Source: Paracoccaceae bacterium (GTDB taxonomy: Bacteria > Pseudomonadota > Alphaproteobacteria > Rhodobacterales > Rhodobacteraceae). From it: 64,000 nt of DNA. The notes beneath the pieces are model-generated. The model saw nothing but the letters and a program-made list of their open reading frames with translations, was not told the origin of the DNA and made no database searches. Within the stretch, counting starts at the first letter, position 1. Each line of letters begins with the position of its first letter. The stretch spans positions 38,166 through 102,165 of the forward strand of contig JAFWNM010000015.1 in NCBI GenBank assembly GCA_017510335.1, written 5' to 3'. A program made the position numbers and the translations under genes. Below are positions 29,605-38,744 of this stretch, in pieces.

Positions 29605-30057
29605 CTACCGCAACTTGTCAAAAAACAACTTCAGCATCTGTTCTGCCTCTTGGGCGCGCAATCCGTCGTATATTTCGGGGACATGATGACATTGCGCATG
29701 CGAAAACACCCGCGGCCCCTGCGCAACCCCGCCAGATTTGGGGTCGGACGCGCCATAATACAGCCGCGCAATGCGCGCATGCGACAGCGCCATTGCGCAC
29801 ATCGGGCAGGGTTCCAGCGTGACATATAAATCATAACCTGACAGCCGTTCCTGCCCCAGCGCCGCACAGGCCGCGCGAATGGCCAGAATTTCAGCATGCG
29901 CCGTGGGGTCGTTCAGTTCGCGTGTGCGGTTGCCGGCTACGGCAATAACCGTGCCGTTACGATGGGCAACCACGGCCCCCACAGGCACTTCGCCACGCAA
30001 GGCGGCGGCGCGCGCTTCCTCCAGCGCAAGGGTCATATGGCTGCGAAAGGGACTCAT
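29605..30057 (-). CDS. tadA: tRNA-specific adenosine deaminase
   Basis: TadA converts adenosine 34 to inosine in tRNA-Arg(ACG). The 150-aa product has the zinc deaminase motif: HAEILAIR with the catalytic Glu, and PCPMCAMALSHARI with the zinc cysteines. The ATG at 30057 gives the usual length; an in-frame extension to 30093 lacks support. It is the tRNA enzyme, not the Tad pilus ATPase of the same name. Confidence 0.94.
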   Translation of the reverse strand: MSPFRSHMTLALEEARAAALRGEVPVGAVVAHRNGTVIAVAGNRTRELNDPTAHAEILAIRAACAALGQERLSGYDLYVTLEPCPMCAMALSHARIARLYYGASDPKSGGVAQGPRVFSHAQCHHVPEIYDGLRAQEAEQMLKLFFDKLR

Positions 30058-30230
30058 CTTTCCCCAGATGACGCGCGACAGGACGCGATTCAAGCAAAAT
30101 CAGATATTGGCGCAAATCAAGAAGCATGTCCCGTGAAGGCGAATGAAAGCGGTATCCTCTGCCTGAGCTGCGCGCACCTGCGTTCAGGTGGGTCCATGGC
30201 ACCGAATCACCCGCCAGACGGGGGGGGGTG

Positions 30231-31331
30231 TCACGCCTGACCCGCGCGCGACCATATCTGCACGACATCGCCGCCCACAGGCTGCACACGCGCCAGCCGG
30301 AATTGCGGCGCATCGCCAAGCTGCGCAAGGCCCAGATCGCCCAGCCCCGCGCGCCCGTCCGCGCCAATCAGCTTGCCTGCGCTGAACACCACCATCCGGT
30401 CCACCAGCCCCGCGCGCAGCAAACTGGCCGCAAGCGTGCCGCCCCCTTCGCAAAACACCCGCGTCAGCCCGCGCCCCGCAAGGGTCTGCATCATGGCGAC
30501 AGGGTCCAAGCCACCCGCCCCCATGGGACAGGCCAGCGTCATGGCGCCCGCATCCCGCCAGGCCTGCGCGCGCGCGGGGTCGGCCTGCGGGCCATGCAGC
30601 AACCACACAGGCGCATCACGCGCGGACCGCCCCAGCCTGCTGTCACAGCTCAGGTCCAGCCGGGGCATGGCCACAATCCGCACAGGGTTATGACTGGTGC
30701 CCAGACCCCGCACCCGCAAATCCGGGTCATCCGCGCGCGCAGTGCCTGCGCCCACCAACACCGCATCATGGCACGCGCGCATCGCATGCACGGCGCGGCG
30801 CGCCTGTGGTCCGGTAATCCAGCGGCTTTCGCCCGTGGCCGTGGCAATGCGCCCGTCCAGTGTCAGCGCCAGTTTCAGCGTGACCAACGGGCGGTTTTGC
30901 GTCAGGCGCAGCAAAAAGCCCGCATTGGCGGCATGGGCAGCAGCGGCTTCGACACCTTCGACAACCTCCACCCCGGCGGCGCGCAACATCGCATGCCCGC
31001 GCCCCGCCACGCGCGGGTCAGGGTCGGTCAGGGCGGTGACCACGCGCGCCACCCCCGCGCGCACCAGCGCCTCGGAACATGGTGGCGTCTTGCCATGATG
31101 GGCGCAGGGTTCCAGACTGACATAGGCAGTCGCGCCGCGCGCATCACAGGCCGCAAGGGCCATCGCTTCGGCATGGGGGCGCCCGCCCGGTTGCGTCCAG
31201 CCCCGCGCCAGAATGCGCCCGTCCTTCACAATCACGCAGCCCACAGCGGGGTTGGGCCATACCCGCCCAAGGCCGCGCCGCCCCAGCGCAATGGCCAGCC
31301 GCATGAAGGCGGGGTCAATCGGGTGCGTCAA
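30231..31331 (-). CDS. ribD: Riboflavin biosynthesis protein RibD (deaminase/reductase)
   Basis: RibD carries out the second and third steps of riboflavin synthesis. The 366-aa product has an N-terminal deaminase domain (GGRPHAEAMAL and LEPCAHHGKTPPC zinc motifs) and a C-terminal reductase domain (VTLKLALTLDGRIAT, GAGTARADDPDLRVRG, FCEGGGTLAASLL). The start appears to be a TTG at 31331, 3 bp after the nrdR stop; an ATG at 31304 is the alternative. nrdR-ribD is a common pairing. Confidence 0.94.
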   Translation of the reverse strand: MTHPIDPAFMRLAIALGRRGLGRVWPNPAVGCVIVKDGRILARGWTQPGGRPHAEAMALAACDARGATAYVSLEPCAHHGKTPPCSEALVRAGVARVVTALTDPDPRVAGRGHAMLRAAGVEVVEGVEAAAAHAANAGFLLRLTQNRPLVTLKLALTLDGRIATATGESRWITGPQARRAVHAMRACHDAVLVGAGTARADDPDLRVRGLGTSHNPVRIVAMPRLDLSCDSRLGRSARDAPVWLLHGPQADPARAQAWRDAGAMTLACPMGAGGLDPVAMMQTLAGRGLTRVFCEGGGTLAASLLRAGLVDRMVVFSAGKLIGADGRAGLGDLGLAQLGDAPQFRLARVQPVGGDVVQIWSRAGQA

Positions 31332-31334
31332 GGT

Positions 31335-31802
31335 CTAGTCGGCCTCTTTGGGTTCGGGGCGCAGTTCGGACACGAATTTGTCGAAATCATCCGCTTCCTG
31401 GAAGTTCTTGTAAACACTGGCAAACCGCACATAAGCCACAGTATCGATACGCGCCAGCGTTTCCATGACAATCTCGCCGATCATCTTGGACGGGATGTCG
31501 GTATCGCCCAGCGATTCCAGACGCCGCACCATGCCTGAAATCATCTGGTCAATGCGGTCATGTTCAATCGGGCGTTTTTGCATGGCTATCCGGATGGAGC
31601 GTTCCAGCTTCTCGCGGTCGAAGGCTTCGCGCCGGCCATTGGTCTTGACCACAACCAGATCGCGCAATTGCACACGTTCATAGGTCGTGAACCGCCCCCC
31701 GCAGGCCGGGCAAAAGCGCCGTCGCCGGATGGCGCCATGATCCTCGGCGGGGCGTGAATCCTTCACTTGCGTGTCGGTATTGCCACAGAACGGACAGCGC
31801 AT
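31335..31802 (-). CDS. nrdR: Transcriptional repressor NrdR
   Basis: NrdR is a zinc-ribbon/ATP-cone repressor of ribonucleotide reductase genes. The 155-aa product begins with the zinc ribbon [17 protein letters not shown] and [15 protein letters not shown], followed by the ATP cone ([20 protein letters not shown]). The ATG at 31802 is the family start; the longer frame upstream is spurious. It heads the nrdR-ribD unit. Confidence 0.96.
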   Translation of the reverse strand: MRCPFCGNTDTQVKDSRPAEDHGAIRRRRFCPACGGRFTTYERVQLRDLVVVKTNGRREAFDREKLERSIRIAMQKRPIEHDRIDQMISGMVRRLESLGDTDIPSKMIGEIVMETLARIDTVAYVRFASVYKNFQEADDFDKFVSELRPEPKEAD

Positions 31803-32035
31803 GACCTCTCCCTCGGGTTTGTTGGGGTAACTGACGCAAGAACTATAGGCAAACCCCGACCGCTTGGGTAGCGCGAAATTCCAGCCACCAGATACAGGCG
31901 CGGCGCTGTTGCATGCCGGACTCAGGACGCGGCACAGCGGGCGGTTTGCGCGGGTGCGGCATTTTCCCAGCAATGGCCCGTCCGTGCGGCATGCTGGCCC
32001 TTGTCTTGGCGTCAAACCAGTGGCAAGGAATGGCC

Positions 32036-32698
32036 ATGACACAGCACCCTGAAAAAAAGCTTGCCCTGATCACGGGCGCATCGCGCGGCCTTGGGGCCGC
32101 ATTGGCCGAAACCCTTGCAGGCGCAGGCTGGCATATTGTGGCCGTCGGGCGCACCCTGGGCGCGCTGGAAGACCTGGATGACCGCATCCAGGCGCTTGGC
32201 GGCAGCGCGACGCTGGCAACGCTGGACATCACCAATGACGATGCCATGCGCCATTTGTGCCGCGACATACATGACCGTTGGGGCGCACTGGACCTGTGGG
32301 CGCATATGGCCATTTATGCCCCGCCCATGACGCCTGCCGACCACATTCCCCTGAAGGACTGGGACAAATGCGTGGCCGTGAACATGCGTGCGACAGGGTT
32401 CCTGATTCCCATGGTCGCGCCGCTGCTTGCGGCCAGCGCGGACCGTGGCACAGCGCTGTTTGTCGATGACCCTGCCGCGTCCGGGCGGTTCATGGGGGCC
32501 TATGGCGCGTCCAAAGCCGCACAGATGGCGCTGGCGCGCGCATGGCAGGCCGAAAGCACGAAAACCGGCCCGCGCGTGCTGATTGACGCAGCCCCCCCCA
32601 TGCCCACCGCCACCCGCGCGCGTTTTTTCCCAGGCGAGGATCGCGCGGCCCTGACGCCCTGCGCCACGCAGGCCGCCCGACTGGCCGCACTGCTGTAA
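32036..32698 (+). CDS. Short-chain dehydrogenase/reductase
   Basis: The 220-aa product has the Rossmann motif [19 protein letters not shown] near residue 13-31. The YxxxK pair is in [12 protein letters not shown], near residue 158. The usual NNAG motif is replaced (AHMAIYAP), and the Ser of the catalytic triad is not clear (FVDDPAASG), so it may be a divergent or atypical SDR. AAGGA precedes the ATG at 32036. Substrate unknown. Confidence 0.8.
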   Translation: MTQHPEKKLALITGASRGLGAALAETLAGAGWHIVAVGRTLGALEDLDDRIQALGGSATLATLDITNDDAMRHLCRDIHDRWGALDLWAHMAIYAPPMTPADHIPLKDWDKCVAVNMRATGFLIPMVAPLLAASADRGTALFVDDPAASGRFMGAYGASKAAQMALARAWQAESTKTGPRVLIDAAPPMPTATRARFFPGEDRAALTPCATQAARLAALL

Positions 32699-32895
32699 CG
32701 CCCGGCCCCGCGCCAAACGGCGCGCGACAGCCCCATGATGCACCGATTTGGGCGCAAAGCCGCCCAAATGCCGCCACAATACCCCCCTAATTTTATGAAT
32801 AATTAAGGTTGGTAGGCGTAGTCCCGACAGGCAGTCCTGACGGGGTGCGCAGGCAGCGTTTTTTACGCTGCCACGGTGTTAAAAGGTGCAAAGTC

Positions 32896-34215
32896 ATGCT
32901 GAAGCGAGTCCACGCCCGATCAGGCCTAGCGCCCCTGTGGCGGCGCATTGCCATTTTCCAGCGTGCCGAAGATGGTGCCATCCTGATATTTGGTCTGTTC
33001 GCCTTCGTCATCATGCTGATGGTGGGGGGGGTTGCCGTGGACATGATGCGCTATGAGGCGCATCGCGTCCATATGCAGGGCACCGCCGACAGGGCCGTTC
33101 TGGCCGCGGCCATGCTGCGCGAAAACCCCGCCAACCCCGACCCGCGCGATGTTGTTCAGGCCTATTTTGACGCCGAAGGGCTGGGTGATCATGTGCGCGG
33201 GCGTATTTCCGTGCAGGAATCAGCTGCGACAGGGCGCACTGTCAGCGTCGACCCCGAAGGCAACATGGACACCTTCTTCCTGCGCTGGAGTGGGGTAAAC
33301 AGGCTGAACATGTCCACCCCCGCCACCGCAAGCGAGGGCCTGGCGAGTGTGGACATCGAAATCGTCATGGTGCTGGATGTGTCAGGGTCGATGAATGACG
33401 TGGGGCGCATGGACAATCTGCGCTCTGCGGCGATCGACTTTGTCGAGGATATGCTGCGCGACAGCCAGAACGGCAATGTGGCCATCACCTTCGTGCCCTA
33501 CAGCACCGAAGTTATCATGCCCGCAGGCACGCTGGGGTATTTCAACAATCTGGCCGATCCGCTGTCAGGGTCGATGAACAACGCCTTCTGCATTGATTTC
33601 CAGTCATGGGACAGCGTGACCGACAGCATCAACGCGCCCATGATCCGGCGCAATTGCGTGCTAAATTCGAACACCAGCTACCTGATCAACGAAATGCCCA
33701 TCCGCCCATATGTGCGCGATGTAAATACGGCCACGGCCATCATCAACGCGCTTGGGCCGAACTGGGGCACATCCATTGATCTGGGGGTACGCGCGGGCGC
33801 AATGTTCTTCGACCCCACCTTGCGCCCTGTCATCAACCATCTGGTGGACAATGGCGAAGTGGACAGCATTTTTGCCAACCGCCCCCATGACTGGGAACGC
33901 CCCGCCACTGTGCGCGCCATGGTCCTGATGACCGATGGTGAAAACTGCTGTTTCTGGGCGAACGACCCCAGCACCCGCAAACCCGATCTTGTAACCCAGG
34001 ATGCCGACACAGTATCGGTGTGCACTGCGCTGAAAGCCCAGAATGTGCAAATCTACGGCGTCGCGTTTGAAGCGCCCGAAGGCGGGGCCGCATTGATGGA
34101 AGCCTGCGCATCTTCGCCCAACCACTATTTCAACAGCTCCGGCGAAGAACTGATCGCGGCGTTCCAGTCCATCGCTACACATGTGCAAACCTTCTCGCTG
34201 CGGCTGACACAATGA
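32896..34215 (+). CDS. TadG-like pilus protein with vWA domain
   Basis: The 439-aa product has one N-terminal membrane helix (~25-50) after a short charged leader (RAEDGAILIFGLFAFVIM), as in TadG/TadE-like pseudopilins. A von Willebrand A-like domain follows (~150-435) with a MIDAS-type motif VMVLDVSGSMNDV and later VLMTDGENC. Cysteines near CIDFQS, RRNCVL, ENCCFW and VCTAL may form disulfides. It probably acts at the outside face of the inner membrane or at the pilus tip. The ATG at 32896 is favoured; upstream in-frame codons cover the leader with its hairpin. It overlaps the next gene (ATGA). Confidence 0.85.
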   Translation: MLKRVHARSGLAPLWRRIAIFQRAEDGAILIFGLFAFVIMLMVGGVAVDMMRYEAHRVHMQGTADRAVLAAAMLRENPANPDPRDVVQAYFDAEGLGDHVRGRISVQESAATGRTVSVDPEGNMDTFFLRWSGVNRLNMSTPATASEGLASVDIEIVMVLDVSGSMNDVGRMDNLRSAAIDFVEDMLRDSQNGNVAITFVPYSTEVIMPAGTLGYFNNLADPLSGSMNNAFCIDFQSWDSVTDSINAPMIRRNCVLNSNTSYLINEMPIRPYVRDVNTATAIINALGPNWGTSIDLGVRAGAMFFDPTLRPVINHLVDNGEVDSIFANRPHDWERPATVRAMVLMTDGENCCFWANDPSTRKPDLVTQDADTVSVCTALKAQNVQIYGVAFEAPEGGAALMEACASSPNHYFNSSGEELIAAFQSIATHVQTFSLRLTQ

Positions 34216-34763
34216 AACACCTTTGCGCAATCACACATGCGCTCTGGCGCTTTCGCCGCAATGATGCGGGCGCGGCCACGGTCGAATTTGTCATCCTGTT
34301 CCCGCTGGTGCTGACCATGATGCTGGGCGCCATCGATCTGGGGATTACCATGTTGCGTCAGGTCATGCTGGACCGCGCCGTGGACATGACCGTGCGCGAT
34401 GTGCGCCTTGGCAAGATCGGCACCAGCGGGTCCGACCGCATGTCTGACCTGATCTGTTCCAACGCCATGTTGCTGCCTGACTGCAACAGCAACATTACTG
34501 TGGAAATGATGCCCGTGAACACATCGGATTTCACTGGCCTTGACGGTCCGTTTCCCTGCATCGACGACCAGCAGGAAATCACCGCTTCCGTCACTTTCAA
34601 CCCCGGTGCCGGCGGCGCAGAGCAGGAACTGATGCTGCTGCGCATCTGTGTGATCGCCGAACCCTTCTTGCGCGTGACCGGCCTGTTTTCCGGTCTGGAC
34701 ATCAACCCTGACGGAAAACTTGTGCTGACCAGCCGTAGTGTATTTGTCAACGAACCAAGGTAA
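34212..34763 (+). CDS. TadE-family pilus assembly protein
   Basis: The 183-aa product has the TadE pattern: a charged leader then GAATVEFVILFPLVLTMMLGAIDLG (processing site AATVEF) and a periplasmic domain with Cys residues at LICSN, LPDCNSN, PFPCID and RICVI. It is a minor pseudopilin-like component. Its start overlaps the vWA-TadG gene and its stop is 6 bp before the next gene, so the three form one operon. Confidence 0.88.
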   Translation: MKHLCAITHALWRFRRNDAGAATVEFVILFPLVLTMMLGAIDLGITMLRQVMLDRAVDMTVRDVRLGKIGTSGSDRMSDLICSNAMLLPDCNSNITVEMMPVNTSDFTGLDGPFPCIDDQQEITASVTFNPGAGGAEQELMLLRICVIAEPFLRVTGLFSGLDINPDGKLVLTSRSVFVNEPR

Positions 34764-34769
34764 CACGCC

Positions 34770-36773
34770 ATGATCTGCCAATCTGTGCTTGCCCGTCTGA
34801 TGCGCCCCATCACGCAGTTCCGCGCCGATATTCGCGGTTCTGTCAGTGTGGAAATGGTGCTGGTGCTGCCGCTTCTGATTTTTGCCTATGTCGCAAGTCT
34901 GGTGTTCTTTGACGCCTTTCGCGCGCGGCGCGATGCGCAGGTGGCCGCGCTGACTGTGGCCGACCTGTTGTCGCGCAACACCGCCGCTGTCACCACCGCC
35001 TATATGGACGGCCTGAACGAAGTGTATGATTTCCTGATTTCAGGCGATCAGGAAACGCGTTTGCGCATGTCGTCCATCATGTGGGACCAGATCGCGGATG
35101 AACCGCAGGTCATGTGGTCCTATGGCACGCGCGATTTCCTGTCGCTTGAAGATTTTGCCGCTGTCACCGCCGATGATGACCGCGCCGAGGATTATGCCGC
35201 AAGTCGCGGTCTGAATGTGGCTGCCAGCAATCTGGCGCGGGCGCAGGCCAATGGGGGCGGGATCGGACTAAGCGTTGTACAGGAACGTATCAACGCGCGC
35301 CTTGGCACCATACCCAGCGCGCCTGTGGCAGAAAACGACACCACCCCCTCACTGACCGGCCAACATGGCCGCTTCGATAGTGTCGACATGCATGCGCCAA
35401 TAGCCGATTTGAATGATCGCATCCCCCCCGTCCTGCCCGGCGAGGCGCTGCTGCTGGTGGAAAGTTTCAGCATGTGGCAGCCACTCTTTACCCAAATCGT
35501 GCCCGCCACGCGCCTGACCCCCATTGCCGTGACCCGCCCGCGCTTTTCCCCCTTCATCAATTACGAAGGCAACACCACCAACTTCCCCGAAGGATTGCCC
35601 GAAACCTTTCCAGAAGTGGGCGAACCCGAAGCCCCCATCGAGGAGGAGGAGGAAGAAGAAGAAACCCCGCCCGAACCTGAAACCAATGTCACAATTATCG
35701 ACACCGCGTTCACCAGCGGCGTGCCCGCAGGCTGGTCCAGCACCACAGTGACGCAAACAGCAAATCCCGCGATCGGCAATTTCCTTGGCCCGTTTGGCGG
35801 TGCAACATGGGCCGCGCCGGTAACCTATGGGGTAAACCTTGGCGAACAGTCCAAAACTGCGCGGTTCGAATTCGACCTGTTCATCATCGACAGCTGGGAT
35901 GGCTATGATTTAAGCTGGGCGCAGCCCGCAGGCGAAATGTTCGCCCTGACAGTCAATGGCCAGTCCATCGCCACCGAAGCCTTTCTGGTTGGCCCATGGG
36001 GCAATATGACCGCCACGCGCCGCACTGTGGCAGACCGCGCAGAAGGGCGCTTCACCACCACCATGACCCTGCTGGAAGGCAACCAGAACCATTGGGGCAC
36101 CGGCTGGACCGACCAGATCTGGCGTGTGGTTGTCGATGTGGAAAACCCCGCAACCACCTTCACCATGGGGTTCAGTGCCAATCTGGATGAAGCCATCGAC
36201 AATGAATCCTTCGGCCTGCTGAATTTCAAGCTGACGGCGGAACGCGGTACCCATGGCAGCCATTTCATTCCCCCGGCAAGTTTCGCACTGAACGCCACCA
36301 ATAAATTCCCCCGCTATGCCGGCTGCCCCGACACGCGCCTGTCTGCCAAAACCCACAATCTTAGTGTCGATAACCTGTGGTCCCCCGAACTGCGCCACAG
36401 CGCCCGTGCGGGCGGCGGCCAACGGCTGACCAGTTGTTCCGGCTTTGGCGGATTGTTCAGCCCCTATAGCGGCTATTTCGACGCGAACCCCAGCTTTGTC
36501 ATCAATTACGACAAACAAGGCACAAACTGGGATGGCAGCCGCCTGCGCATTGAAACCAACGATGGCAATTCCGGCTATAGCTGCAATTCCGCCTTGCTGG
36601 CACGCGATTCCGTGGGCCAGTGGCATTTCAGCGACCGCATCAGCTTGCTGGGATTGCTCAACAACAATGCGCGGCTGAATATGGGCCATGTTCCCAGCGG
36701 GACAGTTCATGTCTGGGTGGGACGCTCCTCATCCGGGCAGTGCAACACGCATATCAGCTTCAGCAATTACTGA
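34770..36773 (+). CDS. TadE-like protein fused to a large C-terminal beta-domain
   Basis: The 667-aa product starts like TadE/TadG pseudopilins (RGSVSVEMVLVLPLLIF, residues ~22-40, one membrane helix), then a helical stalk. Near residue 290 lies an acidic hinge of consecutive glutamates. The remaining ~370 residues are rich in Trp, Asn and Gly with a pattern like a secreted beta-sandwich: FEFDLFIIDSWDGYD, FALTVNGQS, TGWTDQIWRVVVDVEN. The last ~150 residues carry Cys pairs (YAGCPDT, LTSCSGFGG, YSCNSA, GQCNTH). TadE proteins are usually ~150-200 aa, so this is about 450 residues longer. A role as a tip-displayed binding module is inference. It is the last gene of the tadG-tadE operon. Confidence 0.7.
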   Translation: MICQSVLARLMRPITQFRADIRGSVSVEMVLVLPLLIFAYVASLVFFDAFRARRDAQVAALTVADLLSRNTAAVTTAYMDGLNEVYDFLISGDQETRLRMSSIMWDQIADEPQVMWSYGTRDFLSLEDFAAVTADDDRAEDYAASRGLNVAASNLARAQANGGGIGLSVVQERINARLGTIPSAPVAENDTTPSLTGQHGRFDSVDMHAPIADLNDRIPPVLPGEALLLVESFSMWQPLFTQIVPATRLTPIAVTRPRFSPFINYEGNTTNFPEGLPETFPEVGEPEAPIEEEEEEEETPPEPETNVTIIDTAFTSGVPAGWSSTTVTQTANPAIGNFLGPFGGATWAAPVTYGVNLGEQSKTARFEFDLFIIDSWDGYDLSWAQPAGEMFALTVNGQSIATEAFLVGPWGNMTATRRTVADRAEGRFTTTMTLLEGNQNHWGTGWTDQIWRVVVDVENPATTFTMGFSANLDEAIDNESFGLLNFKLTAERGTHGSHFIPPASFALNATNKFPRYAGCPDTRLSAKTHNLSVDNLWSPELRHSARAGGGQRLTSCSGFGGLFSPYSGYFDANPSFVINYDKQGTNWDGSRLRIETNDGNSGYSCNSALLARDSVGQWHFSDRISLLGLLNNNARLNMGHVPSGTVHVWVGRSSSGQCNTHISFSNY

Positions 36774-37117
36774 TCTCCGCCCGTAAACGCGAATGGACTG
36801 TTGCGAAGTTTGGGTGTGCCGCGAAGTGCCCGACCGCGGGGGGGGCTCCCACGATTTTGGCGGGCTGTTTATGCTGCGGCCCATTGCGACGGTTCAAGGG
36901 GGCGGAACGGTGAACAGCGCCCGCCCGGGGGGCGGTCGGGCGCTGCGCGGCACTCTCGCGCGCCTTGATTCCGCGCGGGGGCCTGCGCACTCGGCAGGCT
37001 GGCGGGACGGCCCGCCGATGGCGCGGGCCACCTGCGGCCTTGATTCCGCGCCTTGGGGGACTGCGTCAGACCACGGAGTGCCCCGTAACCGCCCCCCTGC
37101 ACTGCACTGCTACGCCA
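36774..37117. other. Intergenic stretch after the pilus operon
   Basis: No gene is seen in these ~340 bp. They contain a 9-bp stem hairpin at 36915-36945 (CAGCGCCCG / CGGGCGCTG) that could end the pilus transcript. A 14-bp direct repeat GCCTTGATTCCGCG occurs at 36962-36975 and 37037-37050. Confidence 0.5.
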
Positions 37118-37588
37118 TCACGCAGCAGCGCTTGCCGCACCTAGCGCAAGCCCGTCATAAAGCTGCGTCACCTGCAGCGCCGCATCTGCAGCTTCGCGGC
37201 CCTTTTTCACGAAATGATCGTGGAAGAACCCTTCATGCTCTGCAGATGGCTGGAAATGATGCGGCGTCAGCGACACCGACAACACTGGCACGCCGGTTTT
37301 CAGCCCTGCCTCCATCAGGCCGGACACAACGGCCTGCGCCACGAAATCATGGCGGTAAATGCCGCCATCCACCACCAGCGCCGCCGCCACGATGGCGTCA
37401 TACTGGCCCGTCGCCGCCAGCCGCTGCGCCAGTAGCGGCATTTCAAACGCGCCGGGCACATCGAAACACCGGATTTCGGCCTTAACGCCCAGTTCCGACA
37501 GGCGCGCGCGGAACCCCACAAGCGCCTGATCCACGATGCCAGCATGCCAGCGCGCCTTGATGAAGGCAAATTCAGGGGATTTTGTCAT
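37118..37588 (-). CDS. ribH: 6,7-dimethyl-8-ribityllumazine synthase
   Basis: RibH condenses the ribitylamino-uracil and dihydroxybutanone phosphate intermediates to lumazine, the last step before riboflavin synthase. The 156-aa product has the patterns FAFIKARWHAGIVDQAL, RCFDVPGAFEMPLLAQRLA, GGIYRHDFVAQAV and LTPHHFQPSAEHEGFFHDHFVKKG (in parts). The N-terminal RWH rather than FN-type start is like the second (RibH2-type) enzymes of rhizobia and Brucella. The gene stands alone behind an FMN riboswitch, away from ribD. Confidence 0.92.
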   Translation of the reverse strand: MTKSPEFAFIKARWHAGIVDQALVGFRARLSELGVKAEIRCFDVPGAFEMPLLAQRLAATGQYDAIVAAALVVDGGIYRHDFVAQAVVSGLMEAGLKTGVPVLSVSLTPHHFQPSAEHEGFFHDHFVKKGREAADAALQVTQLYDGLALGAASAAA

Positions 37589-37660
37589 AGCTCCAGATCC
37601 TTTCAACATGACAGAATCCCAGAGCGTCAGGGCCGGGCGGACCTGCGCCCGACCGTCCCC

Positions 37661-37790
37661 CTTCTCTCCCATCCGGACTATAACCGTCGGCCCCGGAATT
37701 TCACCGGATCTGCTGACCCTTCCACAAGTGAAAGGCGCTCGCGGGCTGTCACCGCCGGTGGGGAATTTCACCCCGCCCTGAGAATGGCCT
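37661..37790 (-). promoter_or_regulatory. FMN riboswitch (RFN element) upstream of ribH
   Basis: Read on the minus strand, the element has the conserved RFN blocks in order: GGGGTGAAATTCCCCACCGG, then AGCCCGCGAGCGCC, CCGGTGAAATTCCGGGGCCG, and ACGGTTATAGTCCGGATGGG with a GAGAAG tail. These build the multi-branched FMN aptamer. It ends 72 bp before the ribH start. FMN binding would lower ribH expression; whether it acts on transcription or translation is not clear from the sequence. Confidence 0.93.
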
Positions 37791-37847
37791 TTAGCTAGGG
37801 TCTGGAACAGGGCTTGTCAATCGCGCCCCGCATCCCGCAACCGCGCG

Positions 37848-38558
37848 TCATTGCGCGGCAGCATCACTTAACCCCAGCGCGGCGCGCAAATCGACAGCGG
37901 GGGATTTGGCCTCATGCAGTTGCAGCGCGGATTCCAGATGGTGCAGATGATGCTCCATCATATCCGCCGCGCGCGCCGCGTCGCGCGCCTCGATGGCATT
38001 GACAATGGCCTCATGCTCGTCCGGACCACAGGTCTGCGTGGATTCCGTCTGATACATGGCCGTAATCAACGAGGTTCTGGTTGTCAGCGTGCGCAGGATC
38101 TTGCCCAGAAACTGCGCATCCGTCAGCCGCGCAATCAACAGGTGGAACTCCCCTGACAAGCGGATCACGGCCTCGCTGTCCTGCCCGGCATGGGCAGCGC
38201 GTTCCTTGGCGATATGATCGCGCAATGCGGCAATGTCGGCCTGCGTGGCAAGCGCGCATAACCGTTCCACCAGCCGTTTTTCAATGAAACCGCGCGTGTA
38301 GAACGCATCGCGCGCCTCGGCCACGCCGGGTTCGGCAATACAGGCCCCCCGATTGGGCACCAGTGACACCAACCCGTCCTTTTCCAGCACCGCCAGCGCC
38401 TGACGCACCCGCGCGCGGCTGACACCGAAGGCTTCGGCCAAATCCTCGTCCTTCAGGCGCGCGCCGGGGCGCAGGCTGCGCTGCACCACAGCCAGCCAGA
38501 CCCGATCGCAAATCAGGGTCACCGTGTCATTCTTCGATGCATCCGTCAGCCAAGGCAT
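37848..38558 (-). CDS. GntR-family regulator, FCD subfamily
   Basis: The 236-aa product has an N-terminal winged HTH (~residues 15-80: ARLKDEDLAEAFGVSRARVRQALAVLEKDGLVSLVPNRGA, in parts) and a C-terminal FCD ligand domain with metal-type residues in SGEFHLLIARLTD and EHEAIVNAIEARDAARAADMMEHHLHHL. The ATG at 38558 follows a GGGGTGAG site; an in-frame ATG at 38594 would add 12 residues. It is divergent from the racemase gene, with a TATTGTCGACAATA palindrome between. The same site occurs before the ABC importer operon, so this regulator probably controls both. Confidence 0.88.
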   Translation of the reverse strand: MPWLTDASKNDTVTLICDRVWLAVVQRSLRPGARLKDEDLAEAFGVSRARVRQALAVLEKDGLVSLVPNRGACIAEPGVAEARDAFYTRGFIEKRLVERLCALATQADIAALRDHIAKERAAHAGQDSEAVIRLSGEFHLLIARLTDAQFLGKILRTLTTRTSLITAMYQTESTQTCGPDEHEAIVNAIEARDAARAADMMEHHLHHLESALQLHEAKSPAVDLRAALGLSDAAAQ

Positions 38559-38643
38559 CCGCTCACCCCTGTCCTGCGATATGCTTACCCCCATAACGGC
38601 CAAAAGCAAAGCAGCTTCGCTGTGCAGGGCGGCAACAGCGCAA

Positions 38644-38657
38644 TATTGTCGACAATA
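38644..38657. promoter_or_regulatory. Palindromic operator, site 1 (GntR-type)
   Basis: TATTGTCGACAATA is a perfect palindrome in the 186-bp gap between the gntR and racemase genes. The 12-bp core ATTGTCGACAAT recurs only at 45436-45447 in this window. FadR-subfamily GntR proteins often bind short palindromes of the TTGT...ACAA type, so the adjacent regulator is the best candidate. Confidence 0.75.
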
Positions 38658-38744
38658 AAATTGACAAAATGCACAGAAACCAACACAGTTCAACAGGCCC
38701 GCCCCGCGCGGGCGCGCGCGCGCCCCAAAGCAGAAAGATGGACC

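Noticed and set aside
36962-37050. 14-bp direct repeat GCCTTGATTCCGCG
   Set aside because: Two copies 75 bp apart in GC-rich intergenic sequence, without ends of a mobile element or a CRISPR pattern.
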